A stretch of DNA of 64,000 nt from Nymphaea colorata (taxonomy: Eukaryota > Streptophyta > Magnoliopsida > Nymphaeales > Nymphaeaceae). Made by a program: the position numbers and the translations under genes. Shown here piece by piece: positions 15,101-26,545 of the stretch; the stretch's first letter is position 1, and each line of letters opens with the position of its first letter. Below the pieces are notes generated by a model. The model was not told where the DNA came from. It did no database searches and was given only the letters and a program-made list of their open reading frames with translations. The stretch covers positions 4,505,528 to 4,569,527 of the forward strand of contig NC_045140.1 in assembly GCF_008831285.2 (NCBI RefSeq), written 5' to 3'.

Positions 15101-15581
15101 CAAGGGAATGCACAATTGCAAAATAGAGCGACGACACCTAATAGCGTATTACTACAATTCCGTCAGTCAGGAAAAAAACAATCCAGAGATAAGACTGAAT
15201 TGATCAGTGAAGAGCATCACGAAGTAGCAGCCACAGCCACAAACTCCACCAAACAAGGAACATTAAAAACAATCACTATCAACGAACTAATTCAAATGAT
15301 TACAACACTAGCAAGCCGCAAGACCCTGATCCGGTAACTAAAAAAATGGCCTAGAAATTCAGTTAACCAACAAAAACAACATCTACAGTGAATCGGAATA
15401 AGCACGACAAATCGACAAAAACTCAGAATTCAAATCCAGGACAACAAATTCCGACCAACCACTGGAAACAGAGCTAATAATATCTTTTCACCTGATTGAG
15501 ACTCTCCTCAGCCGCTAATCGCTCTTTGGGATTCGGGCTAAGCGCCCCACGGAGAATGAGCGTCAGGTTAGGGAGATCCAT
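182..15581 (-). CDS. SAD2: Importin-beta-like nuclear import receptor, SAD2/importin-7/8 type (3' end beyond window)
   Basis: Cargo-carrying karyopherin that works with Ran to import proteins into the nucleus; Arabidopsis SAD2 is known from ABA, UV-B/MYB4 and trichome phenotypes. Sixteen exons, in transcript order: 15581-15492, 14598-14463, 14383-14296, 11681-11532, 11282-11120, 11019-10835, 10753-10580, 6303-6158, 6073-5950, 5843-5663, 3863-3704, 3607-3566, 3471-3353, 3278-3080, 2785-2654, 285-182. All have AG acceptors and GT donors, and the sum is 2193 nt, an unbroken 731 codons. The start [20 protein letters not shown] matches the family N-terminus (importin-beta N-terminal domain, about residues 20-100). 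Family blocks seen later include [70 protein letters not shown] and [20 protein letters not shown]. The acidic C-terminal third (about 300 residues) is not in the window. Introns 3 (2.6 kb), 7 (4.3 kb), 10 (1.8 kb) and 15 (2.4 kb) are long. Exon joins were made by eye. Confidence 0.93.
286..2653 (-). other. Intron 15 of the SAD2-like gene: AT-rich, repeat relics
   Basis: This 2.37-kb stretch lies between the exon ending at 2654 and the exon starting at 285. It is AT-rich. Around 620-960 and 1640-1950 are relic sequences rich in 'gtacc/gcacccgtgtgacat' words. Similar text recurs at 13070-13150, 37730-37812 and 59280-59375, suggesting an old interspersed repeat. A poly-G run lies at about 1547-1555 and CA/TG-rich microsatellite sequence at 1845-1888. 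No coding sequence is supported. Confidence 0.5.
2046..2350. repeat. Diverged tandem duplication, two ~150-bp copies
   Basis: About 2046-2195 and 2200-2350 share long blocks, including 'ttttggagtcaggctatttt', 'cagacaaccatatcatgtat' and 'gatgaaaaaaggaa', in the same order and orientation. It lies inside intron 15 of the SAD2-like gene. Confidence 0.8.
2774..2928. repeat. Tandem duplication (80-bp period) carrying a splice acceptor
   Basis: The 75-bp blocks 2774-2848 and 2854-2928 differ at only three positions that I can see. The first block holds the exon-15 acceptor of the minus-strand SAD2-like gene and its first codons. The second repeats the acceptor as 'ttgcag' (AG at 2867-2866), 80 bases upstream in the transcript. 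Use of that decoy would add 80 nt and shift the frame to an early stop. Confidence 0.9.
6494..8995 (+). mobile_element. Degenerate hAT-superfamily DNA transposon in SAD2 intron 7
   Basis: The element starts near an unusual palindromic block at 6510-6600 that repeats 'gtatcgtacgatac' words in both orientations, probably the subterminal repeats of one end. It then carries a transposase relic on the plus strand, antisense to the host gene. The left edge is an estimate. I could not find a matching terminal inverted repeat or 8-bp target-site duplication on the right, so the limits are approximate and the right end may have been lost. Confidence 0.75.
6932..8990 (+). pseudogene. hAT transposase pseudogene (BED finger, DUF659, dimerisation relic)
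   Basis: Three broken frames carry the family's domains in order. First (6932-7400): a BED-type zinc finger with a CNFC pair and an HHIAGTH pair, then an acidic and basic linker. Second (7440-7800): a DUF659-like segment ending [17 protein letters not shown]. Third (7905-8130): the block ending in [20 protein letters not shown] and [12 protein letters not shown], typical of the hAT catalytic core. A remnant of the C-terminal dimerisation domain ([14 protein letters not shown]) is visible at 8923-8980 across a frameshift. Stops and frameshifts rule out an active enzyme. Confidence 0.85.
8996..10579. other. Rest of SAD2 intron 7, no gene seen
   Basis: AT-rich intron sequence with TATA/CATA-rich low complexity at 8985-9150. 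I see no coding region, RNA gene or clear repeat apart from the hAT remnant at its left. Confidence 0.5.
11682..14295. other. SAD2 intron 3, no gene seen
   Basis: A 2.6-kb intron with a (TA)n microsatellite at 12870-12891, A-rich tracts at 13877-13902 and a relic near 13070-13150 of the interspersed 'gcacccgtgtgacat' repeat. No supported coding sequence. Confidence 0.5.
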
Positions 15582-15900
15582 CAATCACACCCTAACCCGA
15601 ACACCAAATTATCGAAGAAAACCGACAAACCCCAAGAAGCAAGAAAGAGAAAAGCTGAAACCCAATAGCCAAAGAACTAAAGAAATAAGAAGAAGAAAAC
15701 GAAGAAAAGCAGCCTCGAAGAAGACGCTTAATCAAGGAAGACTGTCGTCTGTTGTCTTCTAGGGTCTGACGACGAAATCGGAACCAGAGGAAGACAAAGA
15801 AGACGAAAATGAGAAGGCACCGGGAGAAGGGTTGTAGGAAGAAAGAGAGAGAGATTCTAGAGAGAGAAAGCAGAGTGTTCGTATTTAACCCTAGGGTTGT
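15582..15900 (-). promoter_or_regulatory. 5' leader and core promoter of the SAD2-like gene
   Basis: Upstream of the start codon at 15581, read on the minus strand. The leader is rich in CT and TTC runs (15620-15870), typical of plant 5' UTRs. A palindromic telo-box, AACCCTAGGGTT, lies at 15887-15898 and abuts a TATA-like TTAAATA (15882-15888). Telo-boxes are known in promoters of genes for translation and growth. The transcription start is inferred to lie near 15850; no transcript data are available. Confidence 0.45.
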
Positions 15901-18900
15901 GTTGAGAGAGCCCTAAATGACCTTCTCGACTGGGTTTTTGACTCCGACCACAGCAGTTGAAAGTTAATTAGTGAAAAATAGGAGGAAAATTGACGAGGCA
16001 ATGGACGACTCTTCCTTTCTCTCTCTACTTTCTCTCTCTTATCCTGATTTTCAAGAGAGCTCAAAAAGCAAGTTATGATAATTAATAAATATTTTCATTT
16101 CAGCTCACCATTCGGATTTGGAAAAAAAAAAATCAGTAATTATTTTATATTCTACACAAGGCGAGTGTTTTTTTTATAAGTCAATTTATTTGTTTTAAAA
16201 ATGCCAATAACTTTAAATTCAATGTATTTATTAGCAGTATCATACAAATATATGTTCGAACTACGAAACATAGAAAGAATGCTTACATCACATTAATAAC
16301 GGAATAATAAAGAAGCTATATTTTGAATGGCATATGAGGCTTGATTTTCAAATGTTTTAAGGAGATGAGGAGAAAAACTATAATTCTTGAACAAATGGTA
16401 ATTTTGAACACTTAATTTTTGATACATAACTTCTTGGAAATTTAGATATTGTTAACTTTTTATTTAGAAGAAAGTTAATTTGATGAATATAACGGATCGA
16501 ATTAGATATAACATATCATTTACAACATCCAACTTACCAGACATTCACATGTTTGGGTTCCAATGCAAGTGAAGAGAAATTATATACAATATATGAATCT
16601 GATTTTTAGATTAACAGTCCCATTTGATTATGACAAAATTTTCATATATGAATTGACTTTTAAATATACAACGGAATTAATTGTGATAAGTTAATAACCG
16701 ACTTTCAAAATTTATAAGCATTGGATATAGGATATACTTATTTAACATTGAGTATACATCCTAATTTGATAGTACAATCAAATGCCATCGTCTCTTAAAA
16801 TTGAATCCAATCTAATTTTTTAATGGGTTATTTTTTTTTTCATGTCCGATATTTTTGAAGCATTTGAATTAAATATTTGATTTGAATCCAATCAGTCGAC
16901 ATTAATAGTATTTTCCAATAAAAATTAAGACTATTGACCAACTTCTACAAGTTTGTATGAGTCTACTCGGTTCGAATCTCATATTTATTTATTTTGAGTT
17001 GAAGAAGGACAAGAGTCCAACAATGAAGGTGTGTCTCCCTTTGGTGAAGCTATAGTTTTCCCCATGTATGTTCATTTAATGTCGAAAAATGCAAAGAAAA
17101 AAACAAAATAAATTGAAATAAAAAATCTAATAATTCCCTGAAATTACATTTGTCTCAAGAGGTATAATGCAATTGAACAATTTGAAGTTTGCATCTCACT
17201 ATTGTTGTTGTATTCTGGTGTGTTATTTTTCGAAGTTGCAAATGATGATAAGCACGACACTTGGGAGTTGAATGTTGTACTGTATGTTTATTTAGGCTTG
17301 AAACAAGGTAAAACCTTATGGATCTTTAAGGCTTTACGCTAAAAAAAAGTAAAAAAGTTTTTTTTCACAAGCAGACATAAAAAAAAATAAAACAAAAAAC
17401 AAAACCACAATAACAAAAAAATATAAAAGTAAAAAAAAAATCATTTTAATTTTTCCTTTTATTTGCAAGAAAAACCGTTGCTTCATCCTTTTAGTAACCA
17501 AAACAAAATTCCAAACTCTTTCATTGGAAAATTAACCTCCCACCTTTGGTAAAACGTTTTCCCTCAGAATTTGCGATGGGGAGAAGATCAACCAAAAGCT
17601 AGACAAAGATATCGTCATTATTGCTGTTTGGGATTGGTAGGAAAAACATTTCCTCGTTATTGCTGCTTGCGTTTTGTAGGAAACTTCAGCACAACACATG
17701 ACCTTTGTAGTTGGATGGTTATTTTTTTATTTTATGTGTGACGTTTGACTATGTTTTTAATATTAAAATGCACCTTTCGCCATAGTTTTCAATGACAAAA
17801 AAAAAATCTAATTTTTTATTTCAATTTTCTATATATGACATTTATTGGGAGCCATATTCTTTTGATATTCTAAAATGAAATATTATAAATTAATTGAAAA
17901 ACAAATAAACTTACATGAATTATAAACGGGACACTAATTTCACCAACCGCAAATTAGCTGGTCTCCGCGCTCATGGGAGTCGTTGTCCCTATTAAACAAG
18001 CAAAGTCGATGTAGCACACAACTTTGATTAGACAAGTTTGGTACGAAAGCCTACTAATAATTAAATTTTGACTAAATCAAAAGCTTTATTCGGGTGCATA
18101 AGCTCATTAATCACATTTCTTGACAATCCGGGCATGAGCTCGAATCGCCACCTTTTGCCCTGAATTGGAAGGGTTTAGGTCAGAATGAGAGGCGGCCAAG
18201 AACCAAAGTGTTGTCCTCATTAAGAGGGTGTTTGATTGATTGCTTCAATCTTGCGTTCAAGGTGATATGAGTTCTTAAGAATTTAGGATTCGAAGTTCAA
18301 ATCAATGGTATGTATGATCTTAAGTCCGCGATTACTTGAACGTCGTCTCTCAGCAGTAATCTATCATATGGTTTGGATTTGGCTTAAAATTCGGATTCCG
18401 ATTCAGATGTTAATCTAAAAATTAAACTTCGATCAGATTCAAATTATGAATTTGGATTTTGGATTCAGATATGATATATATTTTTTTTCTTTATATATAT
18501 CTGATTGAAATCCAATTTGTTGACATTTCCTATATTTTATACATACAATACAACACTGATTTGAAATCTCCCCAAAACATGCCCTGAAGCCTTTTGTTTG
18601 AAAGACAACGTGGTTTTGCAATGCTTGTGTGTTTGAACTTAGACCAAATATTTAACGAGCACTTGTTTATCTCGGATCTGAAATCCAAAGTGATATGATA
18701 CTACTAAGGATCTAGTATCCAAGAATTTGAGCTCAGACTCCCTCCAATCAAACATCAAATCCAAGATTTTGGCCACATAGTGACATCAAAGCCTTTGGTA
18801 CGCGCAAAAGTGCTATGAGTTTGCTATTGCTATAGGAGTTTTGAACCCAAATTAAGTCTAAACTAAGGTCTAATTCTTGTTCAACATCATGTTGACAAAA

Positions 18901-19710
18901 CGTCAATGGACTCCCCTCATCTCCTAAATTTGCAACCCTAAGATCAGAAAACACATGACGGAACACCCCACCTTTTGCAGCCCAGAAGAGTAGAACCTAC
19001 GAGAATCAAAACAAGGACACACGCCATCAACGTATACCACGTCCCGACCAGTTCTATTACGCCCCTTGGGCATGACGTTTCAAGTGACTTAAGATCTTAA
19101 TAATCCACAAATTTTTTCGAAAGGACATAAGATATATTGACTGAAATATACATTGATGCAAGGTTGGAGTTGGTGGACAATTGATTTCTAGATGGTATCT
19201 TTAAAATAGTTTAGGGTTTGGTTTACCTTGGGTCCCACATCAAATTCAACCTTGGATCCTATGTCTAGAGTAATCAAACGCTTCGAATTTTGGATTTCCT
19301 ACTTTGGAAAGGTTCACTATTATGTTTATTAGTATGCCCTGTTGGTGCATTCTTTGCAAAAAATAACATGAGAGTAACCATTATACCCATTGAATTGATC
19401 TCATGGCAAAATTTTCTTGCAAAGTTTATAATGTGGGGCAAAGCAAAAATATGTCAAACTTGGTTAACGTATATGATGAAGTATAAATATCCATGCAGAT
19501 AATGATAGCGGCCACGTAAACTTTATCATCATTAGTAATTTTGTCTCGAACTCTTGGAAGAATGCTTGTCTGGGCCATACAATGAGATGAAGAATCAAGG
19601 TAGCTGGTGCAGATATGGTCACGCATAGTCCATGTGCCTCATTTGCTCCAAAAGCAAGTAGACAATGAAAGTTCAGTTCATACTGTGTCAAGAATGATGA
19701 TGACCTGTAA
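15901..19710. other. Intergenic, no gene recognised
   Basis: AT-rich sequence with many stops on both strands. A cluster of GATTCGGATT/GAATCCGATT words lies around 18380-18480. No coding potential or RNA gene could be supported by eye. Confidence 0.4.
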
Positions 19711-19722
19711 TATAATGGTGGC

Positions 19723-19956
19723 TTTTTTTTTTAAATAAGGGTGAGTGATTCATTCTGCCACTCTTAAGAGAAGGCATTGGCCCTTTTGTGCCCGCCCCCC
19801 TGAGTTACCATTGGGTTCACAGAGCATGCTTCGAGACCTTTTATAGTCCCTAAGTAAAGCGCATTGGGATGTGATAGTGACCACTCCAATATTCGAACAT
19901 GAGTCCTTAGATAAGACAGACCACCTTGCCGCCCAATACGATACCACCCTTTGGGG
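19723..19956 (-). mobile_element. SINE-like element with target-site duplication
   Basis: Read on the minus strand, this ~234-bp unit starts at 19956 and ends in an A-rich tail (plus-strand T run at 19723-19732). It contains a GTTCGAATATTGG block (19887-19899) like the RNA polymerase III B box. It is flanked by TATAATGGTGGC (19711-19722) and TATAATGGCAGC (19957-19968), matching at 10 of 12 bases, as expected for a retroposed SINE. The A box is not clear. Confidence 0.55.
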
Positions 19957-20819
19957 TATAATGGCAGCCTTTACGCCACGTTTGAATACATGGTATTCCA
20001 CTGTAGAAGTGGAGCCGAGACTTAGAAATCTAGGAAAGTTTCACGGCAAAACAAACATAGAACTTTAAACCAAGTGTTTTTGCTTGGTCTCGGTATTTTT
20101 ATCCCAGCATTAGAGTTCCACCTAAACATGTTGAACTTTTGAGAGAGACATAGAGGCAGAGACATTAGGGTTTTACTTAAAATGGAAGAACAAAAGTTCC
20201 AGGTCATCAGACAAGATGTGGTAGGTAGAAGGTAGATTGATGATGATTGTAACGATACAAAAAGAGGCAAAGCTAAAAAATTTTATATCATTTTAAACTT
20301 TTAAGATGCACCTACATGTAAGTGAGATCTGCCATAGAGTTTCGATATGAAAATAAACACTCTTGTGGGCCGATGCCGGTAATTGTCCACATCTGCATAC
20401 GCCCCAGGGTACAAAACGACAAATAATATATGTTTGGTTAGTTAAATACACTTTCACTATTGTGCAGGAACTATACATAATTTCGTATATGAGAGAGGAG
20501 CGACTGTGTTGGTGTTGGCTGGGGATGTACTTTTTTGTAATGCTCTTTTCTATTCATCTCGTATCGTTTGCTTCTATCGTATTTTGATAATAATACGGTC
20601 GGGACCCAACTCCCAACATTTTTTTTTTTGAGTTTTTTAAATGTGTTGAGTTGTCTGCTAGCATGATTAATGGGATGCTCAATAATTATTGATTGTTCTT
20701 GAAACCAGGGGCTGGACAATTGTCCATACAATTCAATAAAAATTTCTTATTTATATATTGGTCCGCCTTAAATTCTTGCTTACTTACATATAAAATGTCT
20801 CTCATTATGTGGTAAGTGT

Positions 20820-21025
20820 CTTTCAACAAAAGGCGGAGTCAAGGGGGATTGGAAGGTGCCTTAGCCTCAACTTTCAATTCTTTTTTTTTTTTTTAATTTA
20901 TATGCAAGTTTAAAAAATTTCATTTACTTTATATAAAATTTGTATTTAGCCATTGTCCAAATTTTGAAAATATATTCGGCCTGCCTCATAAAAAAATTTT
21001 GTGGTTTTGTCATTGCCGTCAGTGA
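20820..21025. mobile_element. MITE-like relic, 'ggcggagtcaaggggg' family
   Basis: The left end (aaggcggagtcaaggggg) and right end (cattgccgtcag) resemble the CAGTGGCGRAGCYA termini of the MITE at 37092-37269. The interior is T-rich and diverged, and no target-site duplication is visible. Confidence 0.3.
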
Positions 21026-21408
21026 AGTATGTATACTTCTGCTTGAAACTCATTTTTCCTTGTCTACACCTGGTTTCTTTTTGCGTTTGTTTTTATTTTT
21101 TTTTATGAATTTTTAAATTTCTAGATATTTTTCACCTTTAGTTTCATTTTTTTTTTAATGTGAGGTCAAGAATTACATAAAACCTTAAGCACTTATTTGT
21201 TGTGCATGAAAAGTCAGACTTGACTGTCGTTTCTTATTGGCTCACGAGTTGGGCGGGCTTCTTATTATCACAACAAAATCTGCTGTCTTATTTGTTTATA
21301 CGAAAATCATTTTCTCTTTGGTCGTTTTGTGTAGGAAAAACTTGTCTGAAGGGTAAGTAAAGTCCCCTTCCTGGCCAGCCGTGATATAAATAGCCCCCGT
21401 TTTCATGT

Positions 21409-21430
21409 ATATATATATATATATATATAA
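21409..21430. repeat. (TA)n microsatellite
   Basis: Uninterrupted TA dinucleotides. Confidence 0.9.
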
Positions 21431-21569
21431 CAGTCAATGTTGTCATATGCTACATAAATTGGACCATAAATCATCATTAAAACCACCTTATACCATACAT
21501 AGACTGTAGTAAATATACTAATTTAATGATTGTTCTTTAGTACTAAATTCCAGCAGACAGCAGAGTTGA

Positions 21570-21575
21570 ACTCTT

Positions 21576-21607
<32 letters not shown>

Positions 21608-21682
21608 AGTAAATAAATAAAAAGGTACACACACCTTATATATATATATATATATAATGAGAGAGAGAGAGAGAGAGAGATG
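21570..21682. repeat. Mirror-arranged microsatellites forming a long inverted repeat
   Basis: The order (CT)n-(TA)n, then a ~30-base spacer, then (TA)n-(GA)n means the left half can pair with the right half across the whole block. The spacer holds 'aagtaaataaataaaaagg'. Confidence 0.85.
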
Positions 21683-22252
21683 AAAACAAATACTATTAAA
21701 GGGTACTCATCCAAGAGAAAGGGATGCCAAAGAGCAGAAGAATCAACATTGAAATTAATATTTGGTTAAGCGCTAGCAGGTTACTCTGATTGAATCTGAC
21801 ATTTCACAATCTTTTTGAGTTTGAAAAGATGTTCTATGCCATCATATATTCAGAGTCAGATTCATTAATCACAATCCACATGTAGGAACTTGATTTCAAC
21901 CTTTTTCATACGGATCAAGTATCATCACGAACACCGATTTTATCCAATCTTACGCCATCATACCGTACTCCTTGAAGTGAAATCAAAATCTTTATATTAG
22001 ATTTGGATCAATTCCCTTTGTGACATTTGAGTCGTTGTTTGACTCGAGCAAGCACCAGTATTAATTATTCAATCAATTCTGGACATTCAATGACATTTCC
22101 GTGGCTCCACGTGACGGTGCTTGAAAATCAATGGCTCCTTAATTAAAGGTGTACGTGAACAGTTAGTTTCAGATTTTTTCTGACCAGGAGTGGATTCTGT
22201 CAAGCGTTAAATGCTCCCCATCCATGTTTGAAAGAAAACAAAAGCCTCTCGC

Positions 22253-22332
22253 TGAGAATAAATGTTATTCCACATAAAAATATAAACACAGTGAGAATAA
22301 ATGTTATTCCACATAAAAATATAAAACACAGT
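22253..22332. repeat. Tandem duplication, ~39-bp unit
   Basis: Two near-identical adjacent copies of a unit that includes 'gagaataaatgttattccac' and 'ataaaaatataaacacagt'; the second has one extra A. Confidence 0.9.
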
Positions 22333-22739
22333 GAATCATTGAACAAAAGAGAGAGAGAGAGAAGATGAAGGGAAGAGGAAGAGACAAGAATAGGTCCACT
22401 TAGCATCCACAATTGCACCCTCAAGCTAAACATTAATCGATATAATCAAAATAGCACCTTCCCAGATTTGAATTGAGGACATGACTGTAACACGCCGCCT
22501 AACTCAACCAATTGTTCTACCCATCACTTGGTAGAGAGAGAAAGCTGAGACCTATCCGAAGAAAACTCAGTATTATTTGGAAATGATTTCATCGGAAAAG
22601 TTTTTAGATACTTGGGGAAAGGTGGTTGTGGAATTCTCAAGAGCCATTCCCCAATCATATTTAGATTTAGATTTAGTTAGAAAAATGTGGTACCAAAATC
22701 GGATCTGATTGGTGGTCCACTTAGGATTTCTTTTGCTGA

Positions 22740-23110
22740 TTAAGTTCGGCTTGTGAACGAGTTCGAGCCGAGTCATTTTCTTAATGAGTCGATCTTGAGT
22801 TCATGAGTCGACTCATTCAAATAATCGAGTTGAGTTCGAGCTCAACACGTAACTGCCGAGTTGAGCTCGAGCCTTAATCAAGTCGATATATTCAAACGAG
22901 TTTACGAGTTTGTCGAGCCTTAATCGAGTCGAGTTCAGCACGTAACAATGAATATCAATTTTATTCAAACGAGTTTGTCGAGCCTTAATCGACTTGAACT
23001 CGAACTCAACACATAACTGCCGAGTTGAGCTCTACTTGCTTCGGTTGAGCTATTATCGGGCTTGAGCCGAGTCAAGCTCGAGACTCGAGCCAAGCTCAAG
23101 CTCAATGAAC
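22740..23110. repeat. TCGA-rich tandem/interspersed repeat cluster
   Basis: Repeated words 'gagttgagctcgag', 'gtcgagccttaatcga' and 'aactcaacacataactgccg' occur two or three times in order, implying a decayed ~110-170-bp tandem repeat. Related text recurs at 23600-23870, 24770-24870, 39640-39760, 45000-45180, 48300-48380, 48520-48650, 61400-61500 and 61590-61740. Confidence 0.65.
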
Positions 23111-25539
23111 TCGGGCTCTACTTGGCTCGTGTAACTAGGCCTTTTGAAAATGGATCACAATTTGTGTAGGATGCCATTCAAATAAATGAAGTAGAAAACG
23201 ACGGAGTTTCATGCATCAGGCCCAGATGCAATCCTCATACCATTCACTAGGCCCATATTTAAATCCAGATCCGGATTTCATAACTGCAAAATTCATAAGG
23301 CTGCCAACGGGTCAGATCTGAAATGGGGGTTTAGTCGCTTTTTTTTTTTCACCTCTCCGCTGACCGAACCGGATCTGACTTAATCAGATCCGGATCCAGA
23401 CTCAGGACGAACAAGCATCAAGTCCTCTAAAACCATACCCAGGTTCGGGTAGTTTCCGAGTTGGACCTGTAATTCATGCAGAAACGCCTAACACAGATCC
23501 AATTAGTACTAGATCTATTTAAACGGATCTAGAAAAGGGAAGATTCTAATTAGGGATGTACAACTCTCTAGTTCTACCTTGCCTCCAGCTTAACTGGAAA
23601 CACAAGCTTATAAATGAGTCAAGTTCGAGTTACATTAATTGAACTCAAGTAAGCTAATCTAATCTAGGATTTTGGTTTTGCAATTTTCAAAATTAAATCA
23701 AAGGAAAGAGATCAAGTCAAATGAGGAATTGATACAAACAGCTTAAAACGAGTTGAGCTCGAGTTGGGGCTCAAGTCGAACATGAGCTGACCTTGTACAA
23801 TTGACTCGATCTCAAGCCATTTAAGTCGAGTCAAGTTCAGCCCTCGAGCTTGTCTCGGCTCGTGTCCGATGGTGATATATAGTAAATAGGATAAACCATG
23901 TATTGGCGAGAAGAGAACCGTTTGAGAAGTGTCACCAAAATAAAATTCCGAATCGAATCTGTAGATTCAATGACTCGGCCAAGCGGGAAATTAATCCACA
24001 AAAACTGTTGTGTTGTTTATTGTTAAAAAATAAATATAAGCAAAGAAAAAGATTAAAGCCCCTTTAAAACACATATTTTAAAAATAACTAAAAAAAAAAA
24101 AAGCAACTGCCCCGCCGTATCGGCCACCGTCGCCGTTCGATTATGAATCGGCCGATTCAGGCGGATCACTTTTTACAGCGCAGGGGTTGCAGTAGGAAAA
24201 GGAGGGGACAGCCTTCTGTTGCACAAAAGAGAATCAGGCAAAAAAAAAAAAAAAAAAAGTTGGAAGACGAAGAGATCAAAGCTTTTGGAGTGGGGAAGGT
24301 ATCCTCTCCTTCCCACTTCACTTTTTCCCTTTAGTGCTGTCAACGGGACCAAGCGGGCCCATATCCAACTAAGAACTGCTACTTCTTGGCAAATATTAAC
24401 TAATTTTTTTAAGTATATAAAATAATAAAAAGATGAATAGTATATGATGTGCGATACTTTGTAGTAGTCCGTAGACTTCGCATCGGGTCGAGTATCTAAC
24501 TAGTATATGGTACCCGACTTAATCGGGCTCGGACCCGAACAAACTAATATAATCGTTATCAAACTCCCTCTTAAAGATTGATTGGGGGTCAAAGTATGCC
24601 TCGAGGGACTTAGCATAGCTAGAACCAATCACGGTGCAAGATCAGGAGTTTTATGTTGTCGGAGTCTCGTACATTGTTTCAAACTTTTTTCTGCCCTTGC
24701 GTCTCTAGTCATAATAAGAAAGGGTTTGTGGATATTCAGGCCAGAACACGCACCCAGTGTTCAACCCTTCAACCTCGAGTCGAGCTATGCTCAAGCTTGA
24801 ATTCAGCTGTACAAGGTCACCTCAAGCTCGACTCTATAGACCAAGTCCCGGCTTGAGCTTGACTTGTTTAAGCTAGTTTGCCAACTCTCCATTTGACTTA
24901 ATCTCTTAATTCTTTGATTCACTGAGTGGCTCTTCTTGCATGTGTAAGAGGACACAAAATGCAATTTTCCCTTGTCTCATGGTTTAAGCTTAGATGACCA
25001 CAGAGTAATAGCTTATTTAATACATTTGAAAGTCTACAATACCAAATTAGCTATGTGTTGGAAACAATTACAACATAAGAAATTACTTGAAAAGAAATGA
25101 TAAGGAAAGTTGGAAGCAAGAAAACAGAGATGCCATACAATGCTCTCAAAAAGGAATAAAATTAAAGAGCTTCCCATAAAAGATGAAGCCAGTTCAAATC
25201 TTGATATTAATCGAAAAGTTTGCTCCGGCCTGCAGAGCTGTCAAGAGCACCAAATAGGTATGTAGAACCAAACATAAATAACATGACGATTTGAGCTTCT
25301 GAATGATCAAGCTAGCAAACAGTAAATCTTTAAACAAAGACAGAAATTTGTTTAAGTTGTTCTGACAGTTCGGGACAAACGAGTGGTGCCAGCCGATGCC
25401 TTGGACGCCGTCGTCAACTGACAGGAGAACTTCCTCTCTGCTTCCCCTTTTGATGAACGGCTGAAAGGGGAAGGAGGAACCCTCCCCGCTGCCGGATTAT
25501 GGTGCCCATGTCATCATGCGACACCAGGGACAGAACTAG

Positions 25540-25758
25540 AAATTTTTTATGAGGAGGCCGAATTAAAGTTTCTAAATTTTGACTATGATCGAAATATCAT
25601 TTTTCAAAAATTTTTATATAGGGTAAATAAAATTTTCTAAAACTTACATGTAATTTTTTTTTCATGTAGCCTATGCGGGTGTGTCAACAAAACTAAAACA
25701 TAAAAATTGGTGTTCATACATATTTAAAATTTCAAGTGGCAGTCTCTCTCTCTCTATC

Positions 25759-25785
<27 letters not shown>
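25540..25785. repeat. MITE-like relic followed by (CT)n(TA)n microsatellite
   Basis: The text 'gaactagaaattttttatgagg' at about 25532-25554 resembles the left arm of the MITE at 37092. Further right is a CT run and then (TA)n at 25759-25785. The relic assignment is tentative. Confidence 0.35.
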
Positions 25786-25789
<4 letters not shown>

Positions 25790-26359
25790 TTCTATCAGGC
25801 AGGTTGGATAAAGAGAAGAATCTGATATGATGAGCGAGGTTAGGAAGATGCCACATTTTTAGCCTACCGTGTCACTGTGGCATAATCTGGAATTGCAGCT
25901 ACTTTCTACAGTATCTTTGGGAAAAAGAAAGGGAAAAGGTAACGAGTAAAACAGCTTTACAAAAAAGCCAGATGCTCAAATCTCCAAACAATCGTAAAGG
26001 ACCCAAAAAAGATAACTGCACCTCCAATTCCATGACATCCCTAGACTTGAAAAAGGCAAAAAAGAGAAAAATTTATCAATCATTGCCTTTGGTGTAATAA
26101 AGCGGTTATTTGATGTTGACGGCCGCTAGTGCACACTCCCAAAATGTTCTTAACGTCTTCAAAACCCTCAAAAGTTCAGTTCCCAACCCAACGTTGGATT
26201 GGATGGTAGCCCCAGTTTTGGATCTGATCCGGATCTGTGGTTTGAGATTTGGATCTTCTCAAGAAATAGGAGAAGTGAACGGGATGGGTCTATTCCAACC
26301 CTAATGTGGACCTCGCCACTCCTGTATCCGATTCCAGACTTGCATCATTGCATGGACCG

Positions 26360-26545
26360 GAGTAGTGGCATGCCACATGGTGGTTGGTGCGGGCAGTTGC
26401 CCGCACCAACCTCATAAAATTAGTTTAATATATATGTTAACGTTTTGATGTATTTGATTGTTAGTTTGTTATGCATGTAAGTGCCCCAAAAAAATTAAAG
26501 GTATTGAATAAGTGCTCCCATAAAAAAAAATTTCTCCAGGTTTTC
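26360..26545 (-). mobile_element. Second, reversed copy of the 37-kb MITE, decayed
   Basis: The left edge (agtggcatgccacatgg) is the reverse complement of a terminus like that at 37250-37269. The right part (agtgctcccat then aaatttct) matches the reverse complement of the other end near 37100-37130. Inside is a hairpin at 26382-26411 with perfect 14-bp arms (GGTTGGTGCGGGCA / TGCCCGCACCAACC). The terminal bases and target-site duplication are no longer clear. Confidence 0.5.
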
